Assembly: GCA_019914995.1 (NCBI GenBank)
Contig: CM034127.1
Coordinates: 9,486,001 to 9,550,000 of the forward strand
Length of the DNA stretch: 64,000 nucleotides
Source: Acanthochlamys bracteata
Taxonomy: Eukaryota > Streptophyta > Magnoliopsida > Pandanales > Velloziaceae
Reading direction: 5' to 3'
Part shown: positions 23,201-34,574 of the stretch, piece by piece
How the letters are laid out: every line of letters begins with the position of its first letter
Position numbering within the stretch: position 1 is the stretch's first letter
The notes under the pieces: model-generated
Seen by the model: only the letters and a program-made list of their open reading frames with translations
What the model was told of the DNA's origin: nothing
Databases searched by the model: none
Translations under genes and position numbers: made by a program

Positions 23201-24612
23201 GGATGCACAAAAAAGTTTTCTTTGGTTGGGCCAATATGGTACCACAATGAATTGAGCAATATAATTGGGCCTGTTATGTATGGAGAAAGACCTTCGAAGT
23301 AAGGTCCAAAACCATTTGATATGCATCCATCCCTAGAGAGAGAGAGAATAAACAACGACGACGACAACAACAAATATAAATGGAAGAAGATATATATACA
23401 TTATCAACTTATGCGCACATTAGCCAATTAAATTTCGTTCAAAAATTAAATTTGATCTCCACTATTGAATATGAAAAATTATAAATTTTGAACATACAGA
23501 TAAATTTTCAGCTCAATCGGACTGAAAATCGATCTACAAAATTTGATAACAGAAAAAAAAAATTTTATATTTTACAAAATTTGTCAAAAATTTTCTTCTG
23601 TCATGTTGATCAAATAGACGGATGGATATCGATCTATAATCTAATTAATCTAAAATTTATCATAATATTCAAGACTCATAATTTTTTATATTCAACGGTA
23701 AAAATTAACTTTTAAACTTTCTACACAACTTATATTGGCCAATGTGCACCAATATATTTATAAAGTGATAATGTGCACATATTTTTTCTAATATGAATAT
23801 ATCTATAACTTTATTTCTTATCTAGCATGGCTAAAGGGAACATTTGAGAGTGACTTTTTGTAAATATAAACTTTAATTAAAAAAAATTAAAAAATGAGTT
23901 CGATATAAATTAAATATACAAATAAATTTAAATTTAAAATTTAGTGAAAAAAATAAAATTTGTGTAATTAAAGTACATTCTTCTAATGGAGAGGGCATGA
24001 ATCGATAGATGCCCTCAAGCTAATTAGTTAATTTTATTTATTTTATTTGTTGGAGGTTATTAGTATGATAGATTCTGTTCTAATCTTTTGGTTTGCAATT
24101 ATTCCAACATTCTTACCACATTATCGTTTCATTTGAAAATATAATAGTGAATTCATCAACATACTTAACATTTTTTAGTGACTTCATTTGTTTTTTTTTT
24201 TTTTAAAGCAAAGCAGCTTTATGCTCTACTACTAGATCATTCGTATACTCGTTTTTGAGGACTGAAATTATGCAAATTTTAAACATTAATAAATTTTTTA
24301 GAAATCTTGTGAGTTAAAATTATAAAATTGATTGCATTTTAATCCTACAAACCCATTATGAATTTTCAAAAATAAATTTGTAAATATAAGTTAATTAAAA
24401 ATAAAATATTCTAAAATTTGACAAAGTAAAATCACTTTTAGATTCAATTAATCAAAAGTCTTGCATTTCAGTGTCACTTAGAAAAAACCAAAGTTTTATA
24501 ATTATCCTGTAATAATAAAATAATAATCATAATTTTTAATTAGAAATTTCTGTACACGGATTTTCTTTCATCCCTTATAGTCTTGTTTTTCTTTTTCTTC
24601 GACTCTTAATAG
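20225..24612. other. intergenic region upstream of the SHINE gene
   Basis: 20225-20700 is GC-balanced and probably holds SHINE upstream regulatory sequence; the plus-strand open frame there lacks family features. Beyond it lie AT-rich family D/E-like blocks (for example about 21090-21300 and 22305-22548), a short GA run at 23335-23347 and ordinary AT-rich sequence. No gene recognised. Confidence 0.6.
22305..22548. repeat. MITE-like repeat, family D, with recognisable inverted ends
   Basis: The left end GATGCGTTTAGAATTATTTA and right end AAAATGGCGTTTGAAACGC form an imperfect inverted repeat around the shared AT-rich core (ATTAATAAAATATAAAATTAAAA and similar). Confidence 0.55.
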
Positions 24613-27362
24613 CATAGTTGTAAAAATCGGATCGGACGTGAAACTAAAAAATTATCTGGGGCACGGTTTTCGAATTGATCTATCGGATCAATCGGTCGAA
24701 CCGTCGTGTCAATAATATTAAAATATTTTTTATCAATAATAACAACAATCACAGTGAAAAATTTACTACTATAATGGCACTATCAATAATAATAGCAGCA
24801 GCAATCACAGCAAAAGACTGAAGTATTTTTACTATGGCATTACTATCAACAACAATCACAGCGAAATTGCTACTATGGTATGACCACCACCAACAACAAT
24901 AGTAACAGCAAAAATTTATAATAATAAATATTTAAATAAATTATGCGATTAGAAGAAAATAAATTATAAAATATATAAATCATAAAAGAAATATAACAAA
25001 CTATTTTGGATAAATATATTTGAGTCTGAATATTTTATAATATAAAAATTTAAAAATTACTAATAATTAATATTTACAAATGAGACATAATCAATTATAT
25101 TTTTCATTATCATATCCAAATACAAAATCTAAACTACATATTATTTTTCAACATAAGGCTATTATTTTTGCATTAAATATATCATCAATTAATTTTTTTA
25201 ATTAATTTTTTTAAATTTTATTCAACCGGATTTGTTAGAACTTCAAGATTGATTTTGATGATAACAATAATTAAAAATTATAGTTTATGGATTAGGATAA
25301 ACTAATGATTGGAATTAAGTTGTGCAGAAATTTATGAAACAGGTCTATCCCACATTCAGCAGACAACAAGCAGCTACTGATTGTATAAAATTTCTTTTAT
25401 AGTAACAGAACAGAGAATCCCTCATCAATCAAGCAGTCAGCTGTTTAATTGCTGCTACATGGATAAAACAGAGAATCACAAACAGAGCATCTCGAACAGA
25501 GAAGAGCAGAAAACAGAGTATCGCCAACAGAGAAGAACAAAAAACAGAGGACTCGATAGCCGGATACTTCGCTGCTGCTCACTGGACAGAGAAGAAACTG
25601 AAAATCGTGATAATCATTCACTCATCAGAAATAATTTCAAGCATTATGCTGATTCTATTTGAACTTCAACTTTTCATCAGAGACATACCAACATGCACAC
25701 TATCAGATTGACCGCATAACACATCAAATAATGATGAACATAAACTTGGAAAAATTGTGCAATGATAGATGAAAACTCATTAAACAAGGAGCAGAATCAG
25801 ACATTGATAGAACAACTTTTCAGATGTAATTTAATTAAGAATTCGTCATCCATTTGAAGCAAAATCTTAAAGACTTACTGAAGAACATATTAGCTATAAG
25901 TTCATATCAAGAATCATAAAAAATCACAACAAGAGAAGATAAATAACATAGTGTAATGTATCATCAGAATTATGTCTTGCTGACAATGCAGAAATGCTTC
26001 AATTCCTCAAAGCAGAAATCACGAATTTAATTATAAGGTTTTACCATTTAACAAATTTACTATTTTGTTACTATCACAGAACTGAGCTATATTGAGCCAT
26101 CATATTATTGAAGAACAAGTTTAAGTATAGATATTGCTAGATGGCAATGAAAACCCACTGAATACAGTAGGAAGCAACGAAGTAGAGACTGCAGAATCAC
26201 GCTATTGGAGTCCACCTCACTTGAAGCAATCAACCTAAGCAAAAAAACAACAAATCAAGAGAAGCCAACTCAGTTAGAGAAATTTGAAAATACAACTCAG
26301 CTGAAACAACTCAAAACTGCAGGCGGGAGTTTTTGAATTGCTTTTTTAGGTGCATTTAATGCTGATGAAAGAATTGCACCAGTTTAGCTAAAAGAATTCT
26401 TGAGGCAGTTGATTGACCATTGAACACAATCTTCATCTCTACTTTAGAAATTTGCTACTACAAACCAACGAATATTTTTCTAACGGAAAGAACCACCTAT
26501 CTGCAAGAACAGAAAATTCTATAAAAAGCACAGAGACATAGAGACAGTGAGATAGAGAATATAACGAGCAAAAAATCTAAAAACAAACTTGCACTATATC
26601 GACTCAATTTATCAAGTAAAGAAACTCCTCTTACTGCCAATCACTTACAGAGCATCATCTTCAGCAGCAACAAGTTTGATTATCTCAATAGAAAATTTTA
26701 AATTCATTTATTTACTTTGAGATTGATACTGTGCCTAACCTTGATCTTTTAGCTTTTTTTTTATAAATTTGTGACAGAAGTGTTTGATGCACTTGATAAA
26801 AAAGCTCGGTGGAGCTTGGTGAAAGTTCTTAAACTTTGTAATAGAGCTAGCATATCAGTCAGAGGGACAGTTGTGTCCAGTAGGCTGTGAAAGATTGTCT
26901 TGGTGAAGAAACCCTTTAAGAGTAAGTGTGCTTGGTGAAGCACTTTACTCTTGATGTATGTGTAGCTTATTAAAAGTTTAGCGAAGCTTTAGCTCTTGTG
27001 ATAGAGCACCCGTGGATGTATGTAAAGAGGTTTGCCGAACCACGTAAAATACTCTGAGTACTCTCTTCTTTATCTAAATCGCTATATACTCTAACCTTTT
27101 CTGTCTACAGATTATGAGACTACTAATAGCCGGATGTACGCTTGCTGTCTGTAGGATCATTAAGTTTTACGAAAATTTTTATTTATTAACTCAATTCAAC
27201 TCTTCCCTCTTGGGTTGATTTTAGAGGAGATTCCAACGCGGTTTGACTTTGCCGGGCGGGTCGATCGAGTTGAAGCGAATCGAAACTGATCAATTGCACA
27301 TACGGTCTTTTTGCAAATTTGGATGATTTACCGTCCGGTTCAGTCCGAATTCGACAACTATG
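24613..27362. mobile_element. non-autonomous hAT-like transposon with 8-bp target duplication
   Basis: The ends are CATAGTTGTAAAAATCGGA and, at the right end read inward on the minus strand, CATAGTTGTCGAATTCGGA, an inverted repeat of nine perfect bases with further similarity. Exact CTTAATAG duplications flank it at 24605-24612 and 27363-27370. The 8-bp duplication points to the hAT superfamily. No hAT transposase or zinc finger is visible in the 2750 bases, so it is non-autonomous. The sub-terminal left region carries GGATCGG / GGATCAATCGGTCGAACCG motifs and the right CCGTCCGGTTCAGTCCG, possibly binding sites. The interior may be captured or nested DNA. Confidence 0.8.
25409..25590. repeat. 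cluster of AACAGAG-type heptamers inside the hAT-like element
   Basis: About seven occurrences of AACAGAG or near matches (followed by AAT, CAT, AAG, TAT or GAC) are spread irregularly over some 180 bases. It is not a strict tandem array. The plus-strand open frame 25381-25662 arises from it and has no family features. Confidence 0.6.
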
Positions 27363-27399
27363 CTTAATAGAGAGAGTTTAGTATTACATTTAAGAAAAT

Positions 27400-27612
27400 C
27401 AATTTTAAAAATTTAAATTTATCTCAATACATTTTTTATAAACTTATAAAAAATTTATTTAAAATTTTAAAAAATATAAAAAAATTTTACGTAGTAAATT
27501 TTTTTATTGCTTATTTTTATTATATTTTAGATAAAAAAACAGAACTTGATTTAAAAAAATAAAAATATTTTTTATTAAAAAAACTTAATTTTAAAAAGAC
27601 TTCCGAACGCTT
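27400..27612. repeat. AT-rich repeat, family D
   Basis: It shares the core AAAATTTTACGTAGTAAATTTTTTTATT and ends near GACTTCCGAACGC, as in other family D blocks. It sits immediately to the right of the hAT-like element. Confidence 0.5.
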
Positions 27613-27985
27613 TCTCAGTACACTGAAAAGTTTTCTAAACTATATTTTGAGATCATAAAATTACATAATATCAAATCAACTTTTAAGTTCTAATATTTGC
27701 TAGTTATATTAGTTATTATTGTGATTGTTTCTGTGTTTAAAAAGCTTATGATTACTCAAATTAAATTATTTTAATCATAAATACTTCAATTATTTCTCAT
27801 AAATATTAGAGTTACAAAATCAGAAATTTATACCATGGCAATATAAACAAAAACAAGTGCTAATTTGTTCCAAGCTTAAGTAAATATTTTTTAACTATCC
27901 TGAGTAGAAATTAAAAGAAAAAGAAAAAAAACACGCTAATAAAACACTTTTTCTATTATGATACTATTAATATATTAACTATTTT

Positions 27986-28208
27986 GGGCGCGTTTAACTA
28001 TCACTTAAATTTTATTTTTTAATTTTATTTTTAATATAAAATAAATAAGAAATTAAAAATAAATTTTTTACATAAAAAATTTTTAAATTTAATTTAAACT
28101 TTATTATTAATACAAAATTAATATAAATTATTTTTTATTAAATATTTTTAATTTTTAATTTAATTTTTTATACTTATTTTAAATAAATGAAATTATATCT
28201 AACAAACC
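27986..28208. mobile_element. MITE-like element, family E, abutting the PLD leader
   Basis: Left end GGGCGCGTTTAACTATC and right end ATCTAACAAACC form an imperfect inverted repeat, with TTT on both flanks. The right end lies directly against the pyrimidine-rich presumed PLD leader. Confidence 0.5.
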
Positions 28209-28392
28209 TTTCCACCATTTCTGCTCTTACCTTTCTCTCTAGGATCTGTTCCTCTTCTTCACTCTCTGTTCCTCTCCACTTCCTAAGACCAGATCTGTTC
28301 TTCTTTCTTTTCCTTTTGTTTTCAAGTTCATCCATTTCCTCTTTATTGTTCTTGATCTGATCCGAGCTTCTCAATCAAGGTTATCTTCTCTG

Positions 28393-28518
28393 GTACACTC
28401 ATTTTTGTTTCATTTATTTCTTATTTTTCCCCAGTTTTTTGTTCTCTTTTGTTGTTGTTGTTGTTGTGTTTGATTTCTCTGATTTGATTTGGTTTGTTCA
28501 TTTTGTTGGTAGTAGCAG
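28393..28518 (+). other. candidate 5'-leader intron of the PLD gene
   Basis: Donor CTCTG|GTACAC and acceptor GTAGTAGCAG|GTGACA, with a (GTT)n run and T-rich tract between. The acceptor is 11 bases before the PLD start codon. A leader exon of about 28209-28392 would precede it. Confidence 0.55.
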
Positions 28519-28529
28519 GTGACAAAACA

Positions 28530-31500
28530 ATGGCGCAGATTTTGCTGCATGGGACGATGCACGTAACGATCTTTGAGGCCGATTCACTTTCTAATCCCAA
28601 CCGTGCTAGCGGGGGTGCTCCCAAGTTCATCCGCAAGGTACATCGATCCGTTGAGATCTGCAGCTATAGTTACTGTTTATGTAGTCATTGTTGATGATGG
28701 ATTTTTCACTTTAGTAGTAAACCTGGTGTGATCCATGAAGCAATTTCAAACGCTGCATTTGATAATCAACGCATGATCTAAAGGTCATGTATTGCGTGCC
28801 CTGTATTGGATAATATCAGCTTGAACTTGAAGCTTTTTTCTTGTTTCTTTGTTTTTCTAATTGATTCTTTTGTACATCCTTTGGCGTGCATGATGGCTAT
28901 ACATGCTTTAGATTCTGGAAGTAGTTGTTTGAAATCTTTGCTGAAGAGGAGATTCAAATGATTCATAGATTCGACATTTTACTGTAGTTGAACAAAACAT
29001 TTATAGAAACATAGACTTCATTTTCTAATTTGCTTTCGCCTTTTTTGTTGTGCATCACAGATTGTAAAAGATTCCAAATATCCACACTTTACCATATTAG
29101 TGTCATATATACAAGATTGAATATTTGTCGTTTATACTTTAGTCATATGTGATAGATCTGCTCGACATCAGAATTTATATTGTTGTGAGGAGCTGCGGTT
29201 TCAACAGATTTGTTTAGACATACATTTGAAGTTTATACCGTAAATATCTCCTAGAAGGTTATTTCTTTTTATGTAATGCGATGATGAAATTCCTTAGAGC
29301 ATCAACAGTCCATCATCTATAGACTAGAGCTTCTTTACACTTTTGGTTACCTTGGCAGACGGTGCCTACAAATTACTGAAGCATTACTATAATTCCTGTT
29401 ACAGTTTATATTGACACCTCATGTTACAAACATTTATATTTATGACGAATGTAGTTATCAGTTTATGCACATTATACACTCAACAGAAGCAGCATGCAGG
29501 CTTGCAAGCCATTTGTTACGTTTTCCACTTCCTTCCATGTTTTTGTCTCAATGGGATCATTAAATCTTCCCATGTATTCATTCTTCTTTTTTACTTTTTC
29601 ATGTGGATGTTCCTGTTTTTCTGCAGCTTGTTGAGAACATTGAGGACACTGTGGGGGTAGGGAAAGGAAGTTCGAAGCTCTATGCAACGATTGATCTAGA
29701 GAAGGCCAGAGTAGGTCGAACTCGATTAATAAGCAATGAACCTGTCAATCCTCGTTGGTATGAATCGTTTCATATCTATTGTGCCCACATGGCTGCGAAT
29801 GTCATCTTCACTGTTAAGTTTGACAACCCGATTGGGGCATCTCTAATTGGAAGAGCATACTTGCCTGTATCTGAGATCCTTGATGGTGAAGAAGTGGATC
29901 GATGGCTGGAAATATGTGATAACGCCCGGAATCCTTTGGATGGTGGAGCCAAAATTCATGTACAAGTTCAATATTTTGATATCTCAAAAGATCGCAACTG
30001 GGGGAGGGGAATACGCAGCCCAAAATTTCCTGGTGTTCCTTACACTTTTTTTTCACAGAGGCAAGGATGCAAAGTGACACTTTACCAAGATGCTCATGTA
30101 CCTGATAACTTCATTCCAAAGATTCCCCTTGCAGATGGCAGATACTATGAACCCCACCGCTGCTGGGAGGATATCTTTGATGCTATTAGTAATGCCCAAC
30201 ACATTTTATACATTACTGGATGGTCAGTTTATACAGAGATTACTTTGGTTAGGGATGCAAATAGGAAAAAACCTGGTGGAGATGTTACTCTCGGAGAGCT
30301 GCTTAAGCGGAAGGCTAATGAAGGTGTTCGGGTTCTCATGCTTGTCTGGGATGATAGGACATCAGTGAGTGTGCTGAAAAAGGATGGTCTGATGGCTACC
30401 CATGATGAAGAAACAATGAACTACTTCCTGGGCACAGATGTCCACTGCATTTTGTGCCCTAGGAATCCTGATGATGGAGGAAGCATTGTTCAAAATCTCC
30501 AAATCTCAACCATGTTCACTCATCATCAGAAGATTGTAGTTGTGGACCATGAGATGCCTAACAAGAGCTCCCAACAACGTAGGATCGTGAGTTTTGTTGG
30601 GGGAATTGACCTTTGTGATGGAAGATATGATACGCAATTCCACTCTCTGTTCAGGACATTGGACACAGCTCATCATGCTGATTTCCACCAACCAAACTTT
30701 GCAGATGGGTCAATCACAAAAGGTGGACCCAGAGAGCCTTGGCACGACATTCACTCTAGGCTAGAGGGTCCTATTGCTTGGGACGTCTTGTTTAATTTCG
30801 AGCAAAGATGGAGAATGCAGGGAGGCAGGGATGTTCTTGTACAACTTAGAGATCTGGCTGACATCATTATACCTCCATCTCCTGTTATGTTCCCTGAGGA
30901 CAGAGAGATATGGAATGTTCAACTTTTCAGATCTATTGATGGTGGTGCTGCCTTTGGCTTTCCTGATACGCCTGAAGCTGCTGCAAGGGCTGGGCTTGTT
31001 AGTGGAAAAGATAATATCATTGACCGTAGCATTCAGGATGGTTATATTAATGCCATTAGAAGGGCAAAAAAGTTTATATATATTGAAAACCAGTATTTCC
31101 TTGGGAGCTCGTTCGCCTGGAAAGCTGATGGCATCAAGCCTGAGGACATTGGTGCACTCCATCTGATCCCCAAGGAGCTTTCCTTGAAGATTGTCAGCAA
31201 GATTGAAGCTGGTGAACATTTCACGGTATACGTTGTTGTTCCCATGTGGCCAGAAGGTGTTCCAGAAAGTGGGTCCGTTCAGGCAATACTGGACTGGCAG
31301 AGGAGGACAATGGAGATGATGTACACTGACATTGTGCAAGCTCTTGAAGCAAAGGGAATTGAGGCAAATCCAAGGGATTATCTTACATTCTTCTGTCTTG
31401 GGAATAGGGAAGCAAAGCAGAGTGGAGAATATGTACCCGAGCAGCAGCCTGAGCCAGATACAGATTACTTCAGAGCACAGCAGAACAGGCGGTTCATGAT

Positions 31501-32358
31501 CTATGTGCATACCAAGATGATGATAGGTAAGTAATACCTTCATGGATTGTGATTTTGTAGGAAGTGAAGTGACTCTTCACTAGTTTAGTCAGCTAACCAT
31601 ATGTGAACTTTTAATGTTTCTGACTTGTCAGATAAAACATGGCCCCAATAGGCTCTGAACCAAATAAAGATTTTGTGTGGTTTTTGCTTTTGCATGCCAT
31701 AATTCTCTTTGTTATTTGTTTATGCCCTCATGAGTTGTCCGTAACTGCTGCATGTTGCATGTGAACTTATTTAAGAATATTTATGTAAGTTGATGCATTT
31801 TAATGTTTTATGCAATACAACTTTCGGAAGTTCAGCAACTAATTCTTTTGGAAAATATGCTATTAAGAGGATATGCAAAATGATTATGGTTACAAGATCA
31901 TCACGCCAGATGCATTTTCTGCAGTGGATGACGAGTACATAATAATTGGATCAGCTAACATCAACCAGCGGTCCATGGATGGTGCAAGGGATTCTGAGAT
32001 TGCAATGGGAGCATACCAGCCATACCATCTAACAACTAGGGAGCCAGCTAGGGGGCAGATCCATGGTTTCCGCATGGCTTTGTGGTATGAGCATCTTGGA
32101 ATGCTGGATGATCTCTTCCTTCAACCCGAAAGTGTGGAGTGTGTTCAGAAGGTAAACAGGATTGCAGACAAGTACTGGGACCTCTACACCAGCGACAACT
32201 TGGACCGAGATCTTCCAGGTCACCTGTTGAGCTACCCTATTGCAGTTGCTAATGATGGAACTGTGGCAGAGTTGCCGGGAATGGAATTTTTCCCTGATAC
32301 CAAGGCTAGAGTGCTCGGAACCAAGAATGATTATCTCCCTCCTATCCTCACTACATAA
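28530..32358 (+). CDS. phospholipase D alpha
   Basis: Three exons, 28530-28637, 29627-31526 and 31925-32358, give 813 aa, matching plant PLD alpha (about 810 aa). It hydrolyses phosphatidylcholine and related phospholipids to phosphatidic acid, in ABA, drought and wounding signalling, moving between cytosol and membranes with calcium. Domains in order: N-terminal C2 domain (about residues 1-155, starting [18 protein letters not shown]); first HKD motif HQKIVVVD (His336, Lys338, Asp343); the alpha-type [13 protein letters not shown] region; second HKD motif HTKMMIVD (His664, Lys666, Asp671), interrupted by intron 2 between Ile669 and Val670; and the conserved PLD C-terminus ending PPILTT. Both catalytic motifs are intact, so the enzyme should be active. 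Intron phases join cleanly. A leader intron is likely. Confidence 0.97.
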
Positions 32359-32697
32359 GTTGATGCCTTTTTGTTTCGTTCCTTGACAGATTTTTCTAGT
32401 TGTAATTATGGATTAAGGCAACGTTGTTGGTTGTAGTTTTTTTAAGTGTCGTATGTATCAAGAGTAAATATAACGGTTTATCTATGATTTGCTCTTGGTG
32501 GTTATGTAACTGTTAGACTGGGTGGAGAATTCATGTATATGCTTTCTATTTATCTGCGACCTATTTTTGTTATATTTTTGTATTATTTTGTTGATTTAGA
32601 AGGATGCATAGTGTTACTGAATACAAGCTGAAGCTGGAAATTGGTAAGACTCTTGTTACATAAATAAATTAATAATGTCCCGATGGAGACCCATTTA

Positions 32698-32909
32698 GAG
32701 TGTGTTCTTTTCAAAAAAAAAACTCACTTTTTTCTACTTTTAACAACACACATTTAAACACAAAATAATACAACAAAATATAAGAATTCATTTCCAATTT
32801 ATTTTTAATTACAAAAAAATAATAAATTTAACTTATTTTCAACAATACTATTTATAACAACTCATTTTTAAAATTTCACTTTTAACTAACTTTCAGAGCC
32901 AAAACACCA
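32698..32909. mobile_element. Tourist-like MITE, family C, eroded right end
   Basis: Left end GAGTGTGTTCTTTTC preceded by TTA. The interior (ACAATACTATTTATAACAAC) and right part (AGAGCCAAAACACCAC) match the reverse complement of the intact copy at 55286-55482. Confidence 0.65.
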
Positions 32910-33075
32910 CAGTGAAATGATTGATACTGAAAGACTTAAGGCAGGTTTTTTCAAACAGTCTTCTATGTGTTTTACTTGTTAGTCTCCGAAACTGAAAGCT
33001 CCATTAACAAGTCTCTCTCAATCCAATTATTCAGGACACTAACATAGGTCTACTGTTTTCTTGCACATCTACTTT

Positions 33076-33340
33076 GGATGTGTTTACCTTAGGGTTTAAA
33101 TTTACCTTTTCTGGCAAAAATTTTGCTTCCAACTTACTTTAAAAATAAAATAAAAATAAAAAATTAAACTCAATTTTTTCCATCAAAAATTTAAAATTTA
33201 AAACTAAAAAATTCACTTCCAAATTCATTTTTAATAATAAATAAATATAAAAATTTAACTTATTCAGACTTTACTTTCTAACAGACTCATTAGAAAATTT
33301 ACTTTCAAAAATTCAGTTTAGAGTCTAGATAAAAACGCTC
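33076..33340. mobile_element. MITE-like element, family E or relative
   Basis: Left end GGATGTGTTTACCTTAG and right end CTAGATAAAAACGCTC are an imperfect inverted repeat around an AT-rich interior without genes. Target duplication not clear. Confidence 0.45.
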
Positions 33341-33569
33341 TTCATGCAAGTTTTTGCCTATCTGTATCTTTGTTATGAATGAACCCTGAATCCTAGAATA
33401 ACCTCAACTATAATTTTAACAATGGCTTCTCATAAAATGGTTTATTCAGTTTCACCTCTACTAACAGAAGAAAATCTCAGTTTATGTCTAGTTTTTGGAA
33501 AACCAAAAATAAGAAACTGGTTTATCTTATATTTTTTTTACTTGTTAAACTGGTTTACCTTTTCACTAA

Positions 33570-33858
33570 ATGCGTGCTTTAAATATCCGTAATTAAGTTT
33601 CGTAAAAGTGAAAGTAAAAAGTAAAATTTTTTAAAAAATAAAATAAAACTAAAATTTAGTATTTTGTATTTTTAATAATTTTAAAAATATATTAAAAATT
33701 AAAAAATATAATTATATTAAAAAATATGTAAATAAAAAAGTTAGAATTGAAGTTTCGTATGAAAAATAAAATTTTAAATTTTTTATATAATTAAAATATA
33801 TAAATTATTCAAAATTCAATTTAATAAAAAAAAAATTATAAATATTTGAAATAAGCGC
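33570..33858 (+). mobile_element. Tourist-like MITE, family B, with TAA duplication
   Basis: The 289-bp element matches 59079-59374 in the same orientation (TTTAAATATCCGTAA near the left, TATTTGAAATAAGCGC at the right). TAA flanks both ends (33567-33569, 33859-33861). Confidence 0.75.
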
Positions 33859-34574
33859 TAATATAAACTAACCAATGAAGCTGAACTGCTTCCACTTAGA
33901 AAGGAGGAGATTATTTGGTTGACAACAGAATAAAGCAGCAACAGTTATACTAGTGTCAAAATGGCACCATCTTCCAGATATCTTCCCAGAATATGCTTCA
34001 CCACAAATAAATATAAAACAAAGACGAAATTAAATAAATACAATGAAAAACTTTATATTGTTTTCAAATTAATTACACTAATAAATCAGTGACAACAAAA
34101 TTGAGTCCGTTTATTTTAATTTTTATCCAATTTTTTTTTTCCCGTTCACGATCCTTCTTCCTTCTGTCTGTCTCTCTTCCCTTCCCTCCCTCTGTCCGGA
34201 GAGCTCTCCAGCTACTGCAGTTATTCATTCCATTTATTTATTTAAGTTTCAAAGTAGAGATTTTCATTTTTTTCCGAAACGACTTAAAAGAAAACAGTGT
34301 GCAATGTTCTGATTCAATATTGGTCTTCTTCAAAATCTTCTTTTTTCTTTTTTTTTTTGTCAATCCCCTTTTTTGACTTGGAATTGGAATTCAGTAATTA
34401 TTGTGGAGAACTTTCTAAACGAAATCGCGTGTTTTGTTTGGAGAATTCATAGAATTGGAATCGAATAATTTATTTTCTCCAGATCTAGAGATCTTTCTCA
34501 TTATGGAGAGTTTACGGTTTCAAAATTTCCAATAGTGAGCGGGATCAAAGTAATTGGAATCAGAATTGCAACTA

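Larger units (their letters stand above)
32359..34574. other. intergenic region between PLD and the carrier gene
   Basis: Begins with the presumed PLD 3' UTR (to about 32650), then three MITE-like blocks listed separately. About 33900-34574 is the carrier promoter and leader, with CT-rich sequence at 34140-34210. No extra gene is seen. Confidence 0.7.

Noticed and set aside
25381-25662. 93-codon frame inside the hAT-like element
   Set aside because: Composed largely of AACAGAG repeats, with no transposase features.
30761-31543. 260-codon open frame antisense to PLD exon 2
   Set aside because: It lies wholly opposite conserved PLD coding sequence, has no family features and is explained by the codon bias of the sense strand.
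34554-34574. Seven-codon N-terminal extension of the carrier beginning with TTG
   Set aside because: TTG is not an expected plant start; the first in-frame ATG is at 34575.
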